Source of the DNA: Cenococcum geophilum 1.58
Taxonomy: Eukaryota > Ascomycota > Dothideomycetes > Gloniales > Gloniaceae
Direction of reading: 5' to 3'
Length of the DNA: 64,000 bases
Assembly: GCA_001692895.1 (NCBI GenBank)
Contig: KV748286.1
Location: forward strand, 162,862-226,861
Part shown: piece by piece, positions 21,491-34,243 of the stretch
How positions within the stretch are numbered: the stretch's first letter is position 1
Layout of the letters: each line of letters begins with the position of its first letter
The notes under the pieces: generated by a model
Databases searched by the model: none
Told to the model about the DNA's origin: nothing
What the model saw: the letters and a program-made list of their open reading frames with translations, nothing else
Made by a program: the position numbers and the translations under genes

Positions 21491-22777
21491 TACCGATAAA
21501 TAGCCTAAGTTAATAATCGCGTTAGTTTTGTTGTCGCTAAGGCTTATAAGGAACCTCTTTCTTATATCGTCGCTTAGATCCGCTATAAGGTTATTAAGGT
21601 CATCTTTATACGGGTCCTCGATAATTTCTATAGTTAATTAATCTGGCATTAGGCCTATAGCATGTTTAATAACTGCGGGCTAAAGCCGCAGCTAGATTCC
21701 AGATTGCCGTTTTCTAAACATCTGGTTCTAGCTGCCTAAGAGGTTGGCATAGGCTTCTACAATAGGTTAGAGAATAATAATAGGTAGTAAAACACTAGAT
21801 ATATACTAACCGCTAACAACAGTGCTATAAAAGTTGTCTATTCCCTTAAACCCAGTTTTATACTCCCTAATTGCATAATATATTGCTATTAAAACGAAAG
21901 CAATAGTGTTACCGGTAAGCCTTTTAAACATATTACAAGAGTAGGGTAATCAGGCAAGGCCGTTTCTTCCTCTACTATAAAATATACTAGCTATACTAGC
22001 AACTATCGCGTCGGAACGGAAGCGGTTATTACTTAGCTATTAACTCTTATTAGCATTTTACTAAATAGCACGGGTAAAATACCTTTATATAATCCAGCGC
22101 AATAAAATTATAATTAGTTAGTAGTTCCACGATTAGTTTAGGCGCGTCGTTAAACCCTAGCCTATATACCTCCCTTATAACTATACGAGCCTTTATAATT
22201 GCGTAGTTCCTAAAGTTCCCTATTACGTTAAATAGCTATATATAATATTAAGATTGTTAGTAGACAATTTAATATAATATTTCTAGTATATAGATACCTT
22301 ATAAGCGGACACCAGGTTAGGAATACGATTAGCTTTTTTTTACACTACTTTTAGCTGCTTTAAAATAGCTTCTAACCATGCCTTTTTTATTATATCCTTA
22401 ATAAGGCCTAGAAAGCGGTCGAACTACGGGTTAATAAAATACCCGTTACAAGTCCTAGAGTTAGTTACTAGCCTTACTAGTAAAATAGACCTACAAAGCG
22501 CAAATATAGGCTTATGTCTCTTAGGTGGGTTTTTTTTTATGCGTCGCCGTTATAATATCCAGAGGTACTCTTCTCTTGCCCGTATTGCGGCAGTTAGGTT
22601 AAAATTATCGTGGTCCAACTCGTCCTTACTTTCCCTAGTGCTATCCAGGTCCCCTTTAGATCAAATACTAGATTGGTGTACTCTATATTAGAGGGAGGTT
22701 ACTTATTTCGTGGACGAAGCTATATTAGGGTTTAGGCGAATATGGCTTACTAGGGAGAATATAAAGCCAAATGTTAG

Positions 22778-22897
22778 TTATTTACGCGATAAGGTTCAGA
22801 TTAGGTGCGCGGAAGAGTATTTTAAACTAGCACGCAATTATTTACGCGGTAAGGTACGGATTAGGCGCATAGGAGAGTATTTTAAACTAATACGCAA
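22778..22897 (+). repeat. 60-bp tandem duplication
   Basis: Two adjacent 60-bp units (22778-22837, 22838-22897) starting TTATTTACGCG and differing at several sites. The 20-codon period keeps phase, giving two similar 20-residue blocks around R-x-x-E-Y-F-K-L in the plus frame. Confidence 0.75.
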
Positions 22898-23193
22898 TTG
22901 TTAAGAGCCGGAGGTATATTGCGAAGATGCTGCTTTTTATAGCGGTGGGCGGTTAAATAGTAAAGAGAGTGTTCTATTTACTAGGGCTTACTAAGTGCTA
23001 AATAGTAGAGGAGACTATTAAGTATTGCAGTTAGACTCTGGTTATGCATAAAGGTATAACCTACCTTAACTAAAAGATTAGGACTTCGCGTCTTTAACTA
23101 AGCTAGTTCTACTGCCAGATCATTAATAGATTTAGTAGATTTATTAATATTTAGTCGCTATTATTTTGTAGAAAAAGTAGGTGTAGACTCGTA

Positions 23194-23500
23194 GTTACTA
23201 TCCTCATTATTAGAGATTACCCTTTTTAGCCAGAGGCGGCCATGTACATTCTATACATTATTAGCCAGCTTAATATATTATATACAACGTTAACAGGGTC
23301 TATTATATGCCTGCTCCTCTTTATACCTAGATACAACTAGACCAGAGTTACTATTCTTATTATTAGATATTACCCTTTTAAGCCAGAGGCGGCTATATAT
23401 ATTCTATATATTATCAGCCAGCTTAATATATTATATTTAACGTTAATAGGGTCTATTACGTACCTGCTCCTCTCTATACCTAGATATAACTAGACTAAAG
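23194..23500 (+). repeat. 153-bp tandem duplication
   Basis: Two adjacent copies (starting GTTACTA at 23194 and 23347) differing almost only by transitions, among them TAAGCCAGAGGCGGC versus TAGCCAGAGGCGGC. The period is close to 51 codons. Confidence 0.7.
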
Positions 23501-23511
23501 TTATAATATTG

Positions 23512-23583
23512 CTCGTTCTGGCTAGGTTCCACGTGCTTATTCTAGCTGGGTTCTATATACTCATCCTAGCTAGGTTCTACGTG
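23512..23583 (+). repeat. 24-bp tandem repeat, three copies
   Basis: Units CTCGTTCTGGCTAGGTTCCA + CGTG and two diverged copies, directly after the 153-bp duplication. It encodes an 8-residue repeat if translated. Confidence 0.7.
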
Positions 23584-25189
23584 CTCGTTCTCTGTTAGCG
23601 CGTTCTTCCTTCCATTAGCTAGGACGTAGGCAACTCCTAGTAGTAGGCTAGGTAGAGACATAAGGTTAATTATACCAGTTATCCTCGTTTCCTTATTCTA
23701 CGTTAACTTAAAGTAGGGTTCTTGCTACTAGTTTAAGTGTTTAATAACACGTTTTTATGTTTACCTACTATAGTAACACTCCTATATTTGCCTAGTTAGC
23801 AAAAGGTATAGCTTATAGCTAGAATAGGTTACCTTACGGCTGTTTCTATAATGTCTAGGGCGTATATAGATTAACAACTTAAAAGAATATATACTGGTAT
23901 GGTATATATTAGACTGATAGTAGTATTAGTAGGAGTATTATTATTATAGTGCTTGCAAATAACTTAAATAGGGGTGTATTTGTTATAATTAGCTACTAGT
24001 TCTAACCGGTTGCGGTTAAGCCGCAACCGCAACCTATTAACTTGTATTAAGTTAGTAGTTAAGAAAATATTATCGTATAGTTAAAGATTATTTAATACTA
24101 TTTGCTATTATACGCGAAACTGTTTTATTTTATTAGCATATCCCTTAGTAGATACGGTATACGTATATAAAAGGTTAAACGTTAATCCTAGTAACAAAAG
24201 TAGTAGGCTAGTAAGGCTTGTATCTAAATTTAACAGGGAGGTACCTTATTAAACCACTTTACCCACCTAAGGCGCTAGCTTTTAGATCCTGTACCTTATT
24301 CCGGTCCACCTACACCAGGTTTAATACCCATCTCGCGCTTAAAGCGAAGCTTATCCACCTTATCTATATAGCTTGCTAGTATAGATAATGCTAGGGTAAG
24401 CACAGGTGGTATATAGGATAGTAATCACACTTCTATACAGTTATATCGCCATATTCTATACCCTTATATAACACTTAGTATTTCTACCATAAATATCCAA
24501 CGTCATTCTTCCGCGTTGTTAACCCCGCCAGCCTATAGTAAGCCCAACCTATCCCCTATATATGTATTGCAACAGTAATTAAATTTAGTAAAATAGTAAG
24601 GAAAGCGCAAGCATAGATATAAGGATTAGGTGTTAGATACTAAGAGTAAGCCGGGGATGGTGTTAATATATATTACCCTAATAAGTTTACCGAAAAGAAT
24701 AGGTATAAACCTTAAGCTTTGTTGTCCAATCCCCTTAGGCGTTTTAAGAATGCCGGATAAGTTATAAGAATATCTCGGGTTATATTATTTTAAAACTCTC
24801 TCGCCTAATAGTATACCGAGGGGCTCTATTAAGCCGTCTACCTTTATATATGGTAATCTATTAAACCAGCAAGTATTCCGGATAAAGTAGTAGCTTTAAG
24901 GCGCATAATCCATGCTACGGTTATAGTTGCCTTCGCCTTTTCTATTGCGGGTTAAGGCGTAGAGTAAGGGCTCTTTTTTAACTAGGAGAGGTTTTTTGGG
25001 ACAGCTGTGGATTAAGTATTGCCTTAGTATTAACCCGTTTACTAGTTCTACCTATTCTTATACGTATAGAGTACAAGTTATTTAGTAAAGGCAAGGGTAC
25101 AGAAATAGAGGGTAAGTAATTGTATTATTTTTAGCTAGTAGCGCAGACTGCAAATACGAGTTAGTAACGCTGGCTTAACTTTAAGTAGT

Positions 25190-25500
25190 AACCTACTTAT
25201 TCTTCTTTGTTTTATTATAAATAAAAACCTATCCATTTCTTATAGAAACATATCCTCAACCGTACTGCGCCATTTCTCTTCGTTTATAAGCTAAATTCGT
25301 CCTCTAGCTATTTTATTGCCAACGTAGTAGTAAAGCGTTTCGCTTTTAGGGTTAAAGTTAATATCCTAGCCTAGTATATCTACAAATATATTAAAGCTTA
25401 GATTATTAACATATATATTTAGAGCGTTATTCTTGCTAGTCGCTAGCTTTTAGGTTAGGATAATTATTAGCTCTTTATTAGCTGCCCGCCGGATTAGTAT
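25190..25500 (-). pseudogene. Degenerate reading frame, unrecognised
   Basis: A minus-strand frame with few stops reads protein-like text, for example DINFNPKSETLYYYVGNKIA followed by RGRIQLINEEKWRSTVEDMF. The pattern (charged, no transmembrane segment) suggests a soluble protein of the element. I cannot assign a family. Upstream continuation beyond 25,500 is blurred by frameshifts. Confidence 0.4.
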
Positions 25501-26339
25501 TATTATTATTCTATATAACCTTAGTATTCCCTCCTGCCTTATTACCTTTAGTATGCCGGCTAGTAGATAATGCGCAATGGCGGAGTGTGGGAGTACTGGG
25601 TTGCCTGTTGTAATTTACCTAGTAGAAGCTATTTTATTTGTTTAACGCGTCGCGTTATAGCTGTAGCGCTAGGCAAGCTGTTTAATATATTTAGTATATA
25701 GGTTTTTAGGTAAACCTAGAAATACAAATAGGAATTCGTTAGAGATTTCGTTTAATATTTGCCGTATTTATGCCTTACTTATAAGGGAGCGTAGTGGCTA
25801 TCTAAGGAGCCCGCGCGTTAACATTTTGATTTTAATATTATAGTAGATCATATTATATTGTTCGTTTATAAGCCCTAGATCTCGCTTAAGAGTGTCTTTA
25901 ATATTATAACTTAGGTCTATTATTAATGCCATAATTCCAGAAGCGTTAGGGGAGGTGCGGCAGAAAAGACGTCTTAATTACGCGCCAAGACTAATATACA
26001 GAATTGTATAGACAGGTATATTGTTTAGTTATTATATAAAATAATTGGTTAAATATCTTATAAGAAATGAATAAGTGTATCAGCGAACGCTTCTTTACCT
26101 ACTATACTACCCAGACTTATAACCTCCTATCCCTTTCACGTCTCTATCTATAAGCTCAATTTAGCACCCGGATTCGTTAATACTTTTTTTTTATATATTT
26201 TTTATATATTTATTGTATTATACTATATACAATAATGCGCATACAGCCTCTAGGCTATAGTGCTATAGTTTTATATATATAAATCCTTTCTAGGCAGCTT
26301 AATATGTACTAGTAACTATATTTACCAATACTTTAAAAC

Positions 26340-26402
26340 GCCCAGTTAGCCCATAACTGGTAGAGCCTGGTTAGTATAATTAGAGGTCCCGACCTCTACT
26401 AA
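26340..26402 (+). pseudogene. tRNA-like relic
   Basis: GCCCAGTTAGCCCATAACTGG followed by TAGAGC gives a good A-box/D-arm; an anticodon-arm-like CTGGT-TAGTATA-ATTAG and AGAGGTCCCGACCTCT follow, the last being a T-arm region missing several bases. The stem mismatches are transitions, as expected from RIP. It could be a dead tRNA or the head of a tRNA-derived SINE. Confidence 0.4.
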
Positions 26403-26580
26403 AATACTTAATATCTCTAATAAGGGCTAGAATATTATTAGCGAAAACGGAGATATTCCACTACAAGTTAATAAGATCTTAGGTCTATATGGCTTGACGG
26501 AGGAGTATCTAAGCTCTTAATATAATCTTTTAAGAGAAGACACGATTAAACCGTTAAGAGAGGTAGTAGGTTAAATTAGA

Positions 26581-27130
26581 GTAGACCCTTTTTAGTTTGC
26601 CGGAATCTAGATATAGTAATGGAGTCGGTATATATAAATAGGTAAGTATGCTATAATTCCAAAGCAGTTATCCCCTAATATCCGCAAGGTCCATACTAGC
26701 TTAGTAATATTTTTACCTTAAGGGCTAGTAATTTGCGTGGTGTTCTTACTTAGGAAAGTAGGGAAGATAATCTATTGGGATTAGTTAAAAAGACTAGTCG
26801 CCGGGTCTCTAGTTGCTTTAACTCCCGAGACTAATAATTTTTGAACGAAATGTATACTTATAATAGTGGCGGTAAGACTATTGGCCGCATTAGAATAGAA
26901 TCCCCTAAAGGTTAACTTATTCTTTAAGACCTAAAGATATTAAAATTAACTTATCTGTATTATAGACGATAGTTAAGGAATAAACTAGATTTTACGAAGT
27001 TAGTTGCTATACTATGTTGGCATTATAAAAGCTAATAAGAGAGCTGTAAGTATGTAATGTTTTCTAAATAAGAAGATATCTAACTACTAATAGATTCCCG
27101 TTATTAGAACACCTTATTTAAGTTTAATAA
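26581..27130 (+). pseudogene. Coherent degenerate frame of unknown family
   Basis: Starting near VDPF a plus frame runs through RIP-type stops with long clean stretches: QLSPNIRKVHTSLVIFLP, then VVFLLRKVGKIIYWD and RLVAGSLVALTPE. After a single frameshift near 26,935 it continues with TYLYYRR and LDFTKLVAILCWHYKS. The clean text means a genuine protein gene before mutation. I do not recognise it. It lies upstream of a region containing ambiguous bases (27,384-27,574). Confidence 0.45.
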
Positions 27131-27620
27131 AATATTAAAGTACTATAATACGTTATAAATAAGCCTTATACGGATCTTAGTTTAATTATGGCTATTAAGG
27201 ATACTTCCTTATTTGAGAATGTTCACATTCTTAAAGACTGGTTAGATATAACTACTATAGGGCTTAATAAATCTTAAGCTACTATACTAAAACAAGTTCT
27301 TATAAAGCGTCTTATAATAATCTAAAGACCTCTAAGCACTAGAAAAACGTGGCTTTAAAGGCGTTGCTTAGCAATATAATAATNGGAGATCCCCCNGTTA
27401 TTATTANATGTNATATAAACNATNCGCTANACTAGTTATTTNGGTATATTGCTTAAAGTAATATATACTTTATAAAATTTCCTAGTACTTCTAACCGTTT
27501 TAATACTATCGCTTATACNNATAGACGATATTACACTNNATTAGGCGCCAGGGCCGTNGGAGTANGAAGAAGANNAAGCGTTAGGGCTCCCTCTTTTTAT
27601 ATCTTGTATTTTATTTTTTT

Positions 27621-27965
27621 ATATTATCTTATATTATCCTACTATTGTCCTACTATTATGTTATATTGTCCTATATTATCCCATATTGTCCTGCTATTAT
27701 ATTATATTGTCCTACCATTATATTATATTGTCCTGCCATTATATTATATTGTCCTGCTATTATATTATATTGTCCTGCTATTATGTTATATTGTCCTATT
27801 ATTGCCCTGCCATTGTGTTATATTGTCCTAACATTATCCTACTATTATTCTACTATTGTGTTATATTGTCCTATTATTATCCTACTATTGTGTTATATTA
27901 TCCTATTATTGTCCTACTATTATATTATATTGTCCTATTATTGTCTTATATTGTCCTACTATTAT
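27621..27965 (+). repeat. 21-bp minisatellite
   Basis: Tandem units of the form ATTATATTGTCCTGCTATTAT with variants, about 16 copies. Because 21 is a multiple of three, all frames stay open and give repetitive YCP/ILYC peptides; these are not treated as genes. Several N bases lie just upstream, so array length may be an assembly estimate. Confidence 0.8.
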
Positions 27966-28186
27966 CTTGGTACTGCTATATACTTTTTACCATTTACTAA
28001 GATTATAGTTATGGGTATTTATCGGCTAGGATCCAGGCAGTAACTCTTAGTAGTAATTTTACTACCTAAATCTCTTATAGATTAATTAATTAGCGTAGAG
28101 CCGTTGTATTATAGTAAAGCCATATCTAAGCAATCTATATTGTAATCCTTGGCATAGTGTTATACGTGGAAATATTTAATCGTTAG

Positions 28187-28790
28187 ATTTAGGAAGGTGT
28201 TTATATTTTAATTAAATTTATAAGACTATAACTAAGGGCCTTTGCGGCGCAGTGGTATAGTAAGTTCTATAATCGCTTTAGTTTAGGGTTGCTCAGTCAC
28301 TATAGGAAAGTTGTAATGCTTAGCATAGTGTTAAACTTAAGGTGCCTTGCCACTACAGTGGCAAAGACATAGTAGATTAACTGCTTACTAAAATATGGCG
28401 CCCCTATTACTATAGTAGCCACTATAGTAACAGAGATACCCTATATTTATAAATTTAGATTCTATATACGGTATAGCTTGCGAATTTAACGCGCTTGCCG
28501 ATTTAGAGAAGCTTTTAGATTAAAAAGTCGCTAGATTAACCAAACGATTATATTAGAATTAGATTTAAGCTTTAGCTCGGATATATTCTGCGGCCTTTAA
28601 ATTTAATCTAAAGTCGCAACCAAACGTTCCCTAAGATTTAATGCAGGGATCTCTCCCTAAGGATCTGGTTTGATTGTAAGGTTTAGGAAGGGGTTATAAT
28701 TTAGTTAAATTTATAAGATTATATTCTAAAGTCCTTATAGCGTAATAGTATGGTACGTTCTACCTCTTATTATAATTTAGAGCTAGCCTA
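28187..28790 (+). repeat. Two copies of a tRNA-headed, SINE-like sequence
   Basis: A segment at 28187-28275 recurs diverged at 28683-28790. Both contain a motif like GCGGCGCAGTGGTATAGTA (second copy: transitions only), which resembles the A-box end of a tRNA. The copies are too mutated to define a tail or a B-box. Confidence 0.35.
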
Positions 28791-28977
28791 ACATAATTAA
28801 AACTTAACGTGGAAGAGCTGATATACTTAGTATATAGTGCTAAGATTTTGTTAAATGTATAACTTTGGGCGTTATGGGACACGTACAAAAATATAAGCTT
28901 AATTTGAAGCCTTACTAACGCCTAATTTAATAGGAAACGACCTTCTTTTTTAATATTTTTGATATTTTTAATGCGTG

Positions 28978-29052
28978 ATGAGTGGGAATCAAACCCGCTA
29001 CGCCTAGGAGTTAAATACGCGATATCTAATTGCTTAATCTAGCTAGGAGGCT
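28978..29052 (-). pseudogene. tRNA-like 3' half
   Basis: On the minus strand AGCGGGTTTGATTCCC then ACTCATC resembles the T-arm/B-box and acceptor end of a tRNA, preceded by GCGTATTTAACTCCTAGG (anticodon-arm-like). The 5' acceptor strand does not pair, so it is a relic or part of a SINE. Confidence 0.35.
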
Positions 29053-29283
29053 CGGCGGCGATGTAATAGGGCTTGATAACGTAATAAGGCTCGATGGCGA
29101 TGTAATAAGACTCGGCAATATAATGAGACTCGACGATGCAATGAGGCTTAGCGATATAATGAGGCTTAGCGATGTAATGAGACTTAACGATGCAATAAGG
29201 CTCGGTAATGTGATGAGGCTCGGCGGTAATATAATAAAACTTAACGATGTAATAAGTCTTAGTGATATAATAAGGCTTAGGGC
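29045..29283 (+). repeat. 18-bp minisatellite
   Basis: About 13 tandem units around GATGTAATGAGGCTCGGC, with C/T and G/A variants. The period keeps phase, producing a hexapeptide array (D-V-M-R-L-G) in one frame and a Y-I-A/T-E-P-type array in another. I regard these as by-products of the array. Confidence 0.75.
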
Positions 29284-29299
29284 CGGGCAATAAGGGGAA

Positions 29300-30424
29300 G
29301 ATTTAAGGTTGCTTGGTTACTAATGCCTAATAATAAAATCCAACGATATAGTACTGCTATTGAGGTGTTCTAATACGGGTAGGTTATATAAAGGTTTTAT
29401 CCGTAATATATCTAATATATCCTAAAAGTCTACCTTTCGCTTATCTTTAAGGTTAAATTTCTAGCCTATAATAAATTAAATGTTATAGTCGGTAAGAGCA
29501 CAACAAATAACAGCATATTTTGCCCTATTGTTCTTAGAACCATTAAATATAAAGTAGTAGGTAGTCTATTAACTTATATCTATTAGTGCCGGCTAATAAA
29601 GTGCCTTTAAAACGTACTAATATTAATAATAGCCCTTTTATTTTGCAGTATGATAAGCTTAATAGTAATAGGGTTTCGGTTCTTATAATTAAGCACATTT
29701 ATCTAGCGGAGCTAGGTTTACCAATTATTCTAGTTAGCATTGTATTATAGGTTAATTTAATATCTTACACCAATAGAAAAAGGTAGGAGGTAGATTAAAT
29801 AGAATAATTAGGGTACGCTTTTCTTCGCCGTTAGGGATTTTGTATAGACGTCGCATAGCGTACAGGTAGGAGCTGGTGGTCGTTAAGATGTTATAGGCAG
29901 TAGTGAAAGTTTTACACAGGATAGTAAGATCTCGAAAACTACTACTGACGGTTCCCCCTTATAGTAGACAACTATATATATGCGCTGTAACTGTGCAATT
30001 AGCAGACAAAAGCGGTAGTTATAAATGTTAGTTTACCTATTCTAATGCCATCTTACTTCTTATAATAATTTAAGATATAGAGGGAGCTTTAGTTACGGGA
30101 TAATCCTCTTATATACTAATTAGGCTTTTAGAATAATAAAGATGGCATATATATATAGTCTATTAGTAGAGAGGATATACCTTAATAGGAATTGTTAATG
30201 TATATTAGGAACGAGAGTTGGTAGGGTTGTAGGCTAAATTACTTAATAGGTGTTGAGGTAGTTAGTGGCCGGAGTAATATTAATCTAGACAAAATTTAAA
30301 CTTTTTAAGGTTTAGTTAGTTATAAGGTGGTTAATACTAAGATAATATATTACAAAATATTAAATAGTTGCATATTGTCTATATATATATATATTATACT
30401 AAGATATACTCTTATTATAGGGGG
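29300..30424. other. Degenerate spacer before the helicase gene
   Basis: AT-rich, stop-rich sequence with no recognisable domain. It includes the region 3' of the minus-strand helicase stop and a short TA microsatellite near 30,383. Confidence 0.4.
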
Positions 30425-33400
30425 TTACTGCTCTAACTATACTAGCTACGCTATTTCTATTACATTATCATTAGCCTGCTAAGTAGGTTGGGCTTTAAAT
30501 ACTTTATAGAACTTATTAATCGTTATCCTTTTAGTTATTATACGCCTCGCTAATATAACCATATTAATTGGGTTCCACTTATCTGTACTATACGTTATTA
30601 ATATAGTAACTACCGGCGCTAGCTGTCTAGATCTAGCAGCTCGGCCAAATACTTACACCTCTATATCTACTATTGTCGCCAGTTTAAGCAGATAGACTTT
30701 ATATATAGAGACCAAATTCAGACCCTCTCCTCTAACTCTTTAGTTAATAATGAGAAACTGGACTATGTTATTTTGGTGAGGACCGCCTATTAGAATACAA
30801 AACGCTTCGTAAATATCCTCCTAGTCTTTTAGGGATATCCTAGACTCTATCTAGCGAATAATTAAATATTTAGACTGGCCGAGCCTTTTATAGAAATACT
30901 ATATTATATTATTAGTAATAGTTTACCACTAGTCTAATAGCTAACCTATAAGGCGTAATAGCGTATATGCCGCTAGTTCGTAACTGCTAAATAGTAGTCT
31001 CTTATTAGGATTCCTTTTGAGTACTTTATTAACGTATTTTATAATTCTATTTAGTTTCCCGGAGTTAGTAATTATACTCCAATTCTTCTAAAGTAGATTT
31101 TTATCCGAAGGTTTATCCCATTTTTTGCTACAGAACTTATTAACTATTTACCTTAGCTTTATTCCAACTTTTATTTTATCCTTCTACCACGCATCCTACC
31201 ACTTATCTCCTACCTTAGCCAGGCCTAAAAAGATAGCAAAAATTTTTAATAAGCGACCGGCTCCCTCCAGAAATTAATCTATATTAAAGACGGGTTTTTT
31301 TTCTTTTCTTCCTTTAGCTTTCTAGTGTCTAAAAGCTTTATTTAGCTATTTAAAAGCTTCTAGGGATGCTCCACGCTAGAGCTTCTTAATATACGGTTTA
31401 AATATTAAATCGTTCATTATATAGCAGTCTTAGTAGACAACCAGTAGTAGCTTATTAATTACCCTCCCATTAAACCATCGGTCTTCCCCTATCCTATATA
31501 TAATTAAGACCTTTATAATTAAAGAGGAGTATTCTTTAAAGCCCATAATAACCTTATTCGGAAGAGAAGAGCGATTGGCTACTTTTAGCTTTTTATATTT
31601 AATTAACGCTTTAACATTACGATCATTAATTAATTTTGTATTTGGGGAATCCGTCTAATTAGGGGCCCTAAAAATTTCTAAGGTAGGAATTAGACTCGTA
31701 AAACCTTTGCTAGTTAGCGTACTGGAAGTAAACACTACTAAAAGTCAAGAGGTATAGTAGGTTATTTTACCATTGCCGTCCTTATAAGACCGGCCCGGGT
31801 ATTAGAAGCGAGGAAATACTGCTTAATCATTGTACACTTATTTAGCGATTTTCATTAAATAACCTATCTCTAACCTATCTATATAGAACTCGTTAGCAAA
31901 AATCCCACTAACGATATAATAAGGACCACCGTCTCTATAGAGATTAAAAATAGTTTTATGCTATTCCTAAGCGGTCTAGGTTGTTACCCAAGTTTATAAG
32001 GTTATAATTATAAGATATAAAGCTGATCTTAGGTTCATTTTCCACCAAACTACTTTGCCTTCTCCTTTATATTTTATAGATTTAAGAATATCCCTATCTT
32101 TATCCGTAAAATTGTATTTCTTTATACTAGACCTAATAAAAGCCGTATAGCGCACACAGACTTATAGTTTGCCTCTAGGAATAAAATTATTTAGTTCTAA
32201 GGTCTTAAACCATAATTCAACGTCTTTAACCGCTTAGGGTAGTAGATTCTATCTAGTAATATATATAGTTAGTCCTACTAGCCGGTTAAGAAATTTTCTG
32301 GCGATACTTCCCTTAATATAATAGCACTGTGGCATGCTATCTATTTAACTCAGGTATTAGGCGTTAGGTAGCTGTGGGTGTTTGTCCATACTAGGGGCAA
32401 GGTAGAAACTTTTATCTCTACCTTTTTAATTTTTCTAATTAAGCTAGTTAAGGTTAATCTTGGTTATTAACACGCCGGTATACCAGATTAAAAGCATTTA
32501 AAGTATCTTGCCTAAACCCATTGTATCCGCAAGAAAGGTCCTACCTAGGGTTACATAATTAAGAAGAGTATAGGTAACACTAAGCAGCTAATATATCTAT
32601 ATAGCTTTACCCTTTTTTATGCCGTGTAAGTAGAAGGTTACGTCTTAAAGAGTATTACAAATAGTTAACGGAAACAAGAGGAACTATAGCGCCTTTACCT
32701 ATAATATTAGGTTAATATATGCTTCTCGCACGTCCTTTAGGTAATTAACTTCCTAATTAACCTCCTTAATTTTATCCTTATGCTTATCTTCCAGTTCCTT
32801 ATTAGTCGAAATAGGGTTAATTAAGGCGTTAAAGTAGCGGCGCTCCCATATACGGTTAAGATTAATTTCCCCAATATAAATTAGGTTAGGGTTATTATTT
32901 ATATCCTTAAATAATATATTAATAAACATTTCGCGATTAGACTTTGGCCATTTATTACACTATCCTTTTATTTTATCCCATGGCATTATCTTAAATATTT
33001 ACACTTTATCTAGATTTATGCCTTTTAAGAGCTCCAATTTATCCAATAGGGGCTAGTCTTTACTACTACGGGTCTAGCTATAAGCAGTTTTAATTATAGC
33101 CGGCCGTACGGCTAATGATGCATTAGTAGGTATAGGTGGCGTAGACTTTAGGGTTAATGTAGGCTTTGGATTTAACTGCTTAGGTATAGATGGCGTGGAC
33201 TCTAAGGTTAACTGCTTATAACTACTTTAACCCAGGGCAGGTATATCTGTTCTTCTCCTAGTCGGCACCGGTCGTATAATATTAGGGTTAAAGTTAGACT
33301 CGAAATCACCCTTATTAAATCTTATACCTATAAACGTACGTTAAACAACTCTATATAATATTATATAATCTTATAAATTATAAAGTCTCTTACGCTTTAT

Positions 33401-34243
33401 AATCCGATTAGGATCTTTAACTCCAATTATAATTATATTAAGTCCGGCCTTCTTTACAGAAAGCACTATAAATACTAGGTTTATGTGGTTAAGAATTAGT
33501 ATACCAGTGGTTAGATCTACTATAGTCCAGCTATCCCTATATTTATCCGCCGAGAAGTTTTTACTTATCGCGGCCTATAGCTTATTATATCCACAGTAAT
33601 ATATATTAATTTTCTCTAGAGAATCGGATAATAGATGCTTATACTTAGTTTTTAATGCAAATCCGTATAGAATAGGGGCCCTAGTAAATAGCGTTTTATT
33701 TAGGTAACTATATATAGCAAAGCTCATTTTATAGAATGGTATAGGTATAGTATTTAGCTGTTATAGGGCTTTAATAGACAGATTACTAAGTACCTAGGCA
33801 GCCTTAGAGGTTGCCCTTAATCTAGATAAGTTAACAAACTGCTCTCTAGAAGATAAGGCGCCACGCTTTTAAATAGCATTAGTTATTATAACCTCCACGC
33901 CTCTACGTCTATTAGTCGTTACGTATCACTATATAGATTTTTTAGCGGCAATAGCGAAAGCTTTAAACTCTAATGGTAGATCGGATCTCTTAAACACGTG
34001 CCCATACTTAGTGTTAAGAAGGTTAAAGACTATACGCTTAACTCCATTTCGTATAGGTCCAAATATTAGCAACCTACTACTAGACGCTTTGTTAATTTCG
34101 CTAGTACAGTATTAGAGGATTTTGCTGTATATTTTTTCGTTAATTATAAGTCCTTACTGCAGCTTTGGACCACTTATTTACAATAAGTTCTTATTAGTCG
34201 CAGTGGTTAAGTACCAACTAGATTCTAGATATGGCGCCGCCAT
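30425..34243 (-). pseudogene. SNF2-like helicase, degenerate but in frame
   Basis: Minus-strand frame from ATG 34243 (MAAPYLESSWYLTT) to TAA 30425, 1,272 codons kept in phase without a frameshift at the motifs I checked. Motif I is LADTMGLGKI (Met at about residue 575; LADEMGLGKT is usual). The helicase C-terminal lobe shows RGEGLNL at about 1,170 and, some 25 residues on, EVQVFGRAARSRQ, corresponding to motifs V and VI. A long N-terminal part of about 550 residues has no recognised domain. Stops are TAG/TAA. SNF2 proteins remodel chromatin or DNA-protein complexes using ATP. Its place inside a 19.9-kb transposon suggests element-encoded rather than host function. A host gene captured by the element is the alternative. 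Confidence 0.78.

Larger units (their letters stand above)
21490..25190. other. Degenerate interior of the 19.9-kb element
   Basis: AT-rich, stop-rich sequence with several in-phase tandem repeats (60, 153 and 24 bp, listed separately) and an inverted motif CGGTTGCGGTTAAGCCGCAACCG at 24007-24035, partly palindromic. No recognisable protein family was found on either strand. Confidence 0.4.

Noticed and set aside
22710..22904. 64-codon plus-strand frame with two similar halves
   Set aside because: It is produced by the 60-bp tandem duplication; listed as a repeat instead.
27604..28043. Three overlapping frames rich in Tyr, Cys, Pro, Ile and Leu
   Set aside because: All are translations of the 21-bp minisatellite; being open in all three frames argues against coding.
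29030..29293. Frames on both strands with hexapeptide repeats
   Set aside because: Translations of the 18-bp minisatellite on either strand.
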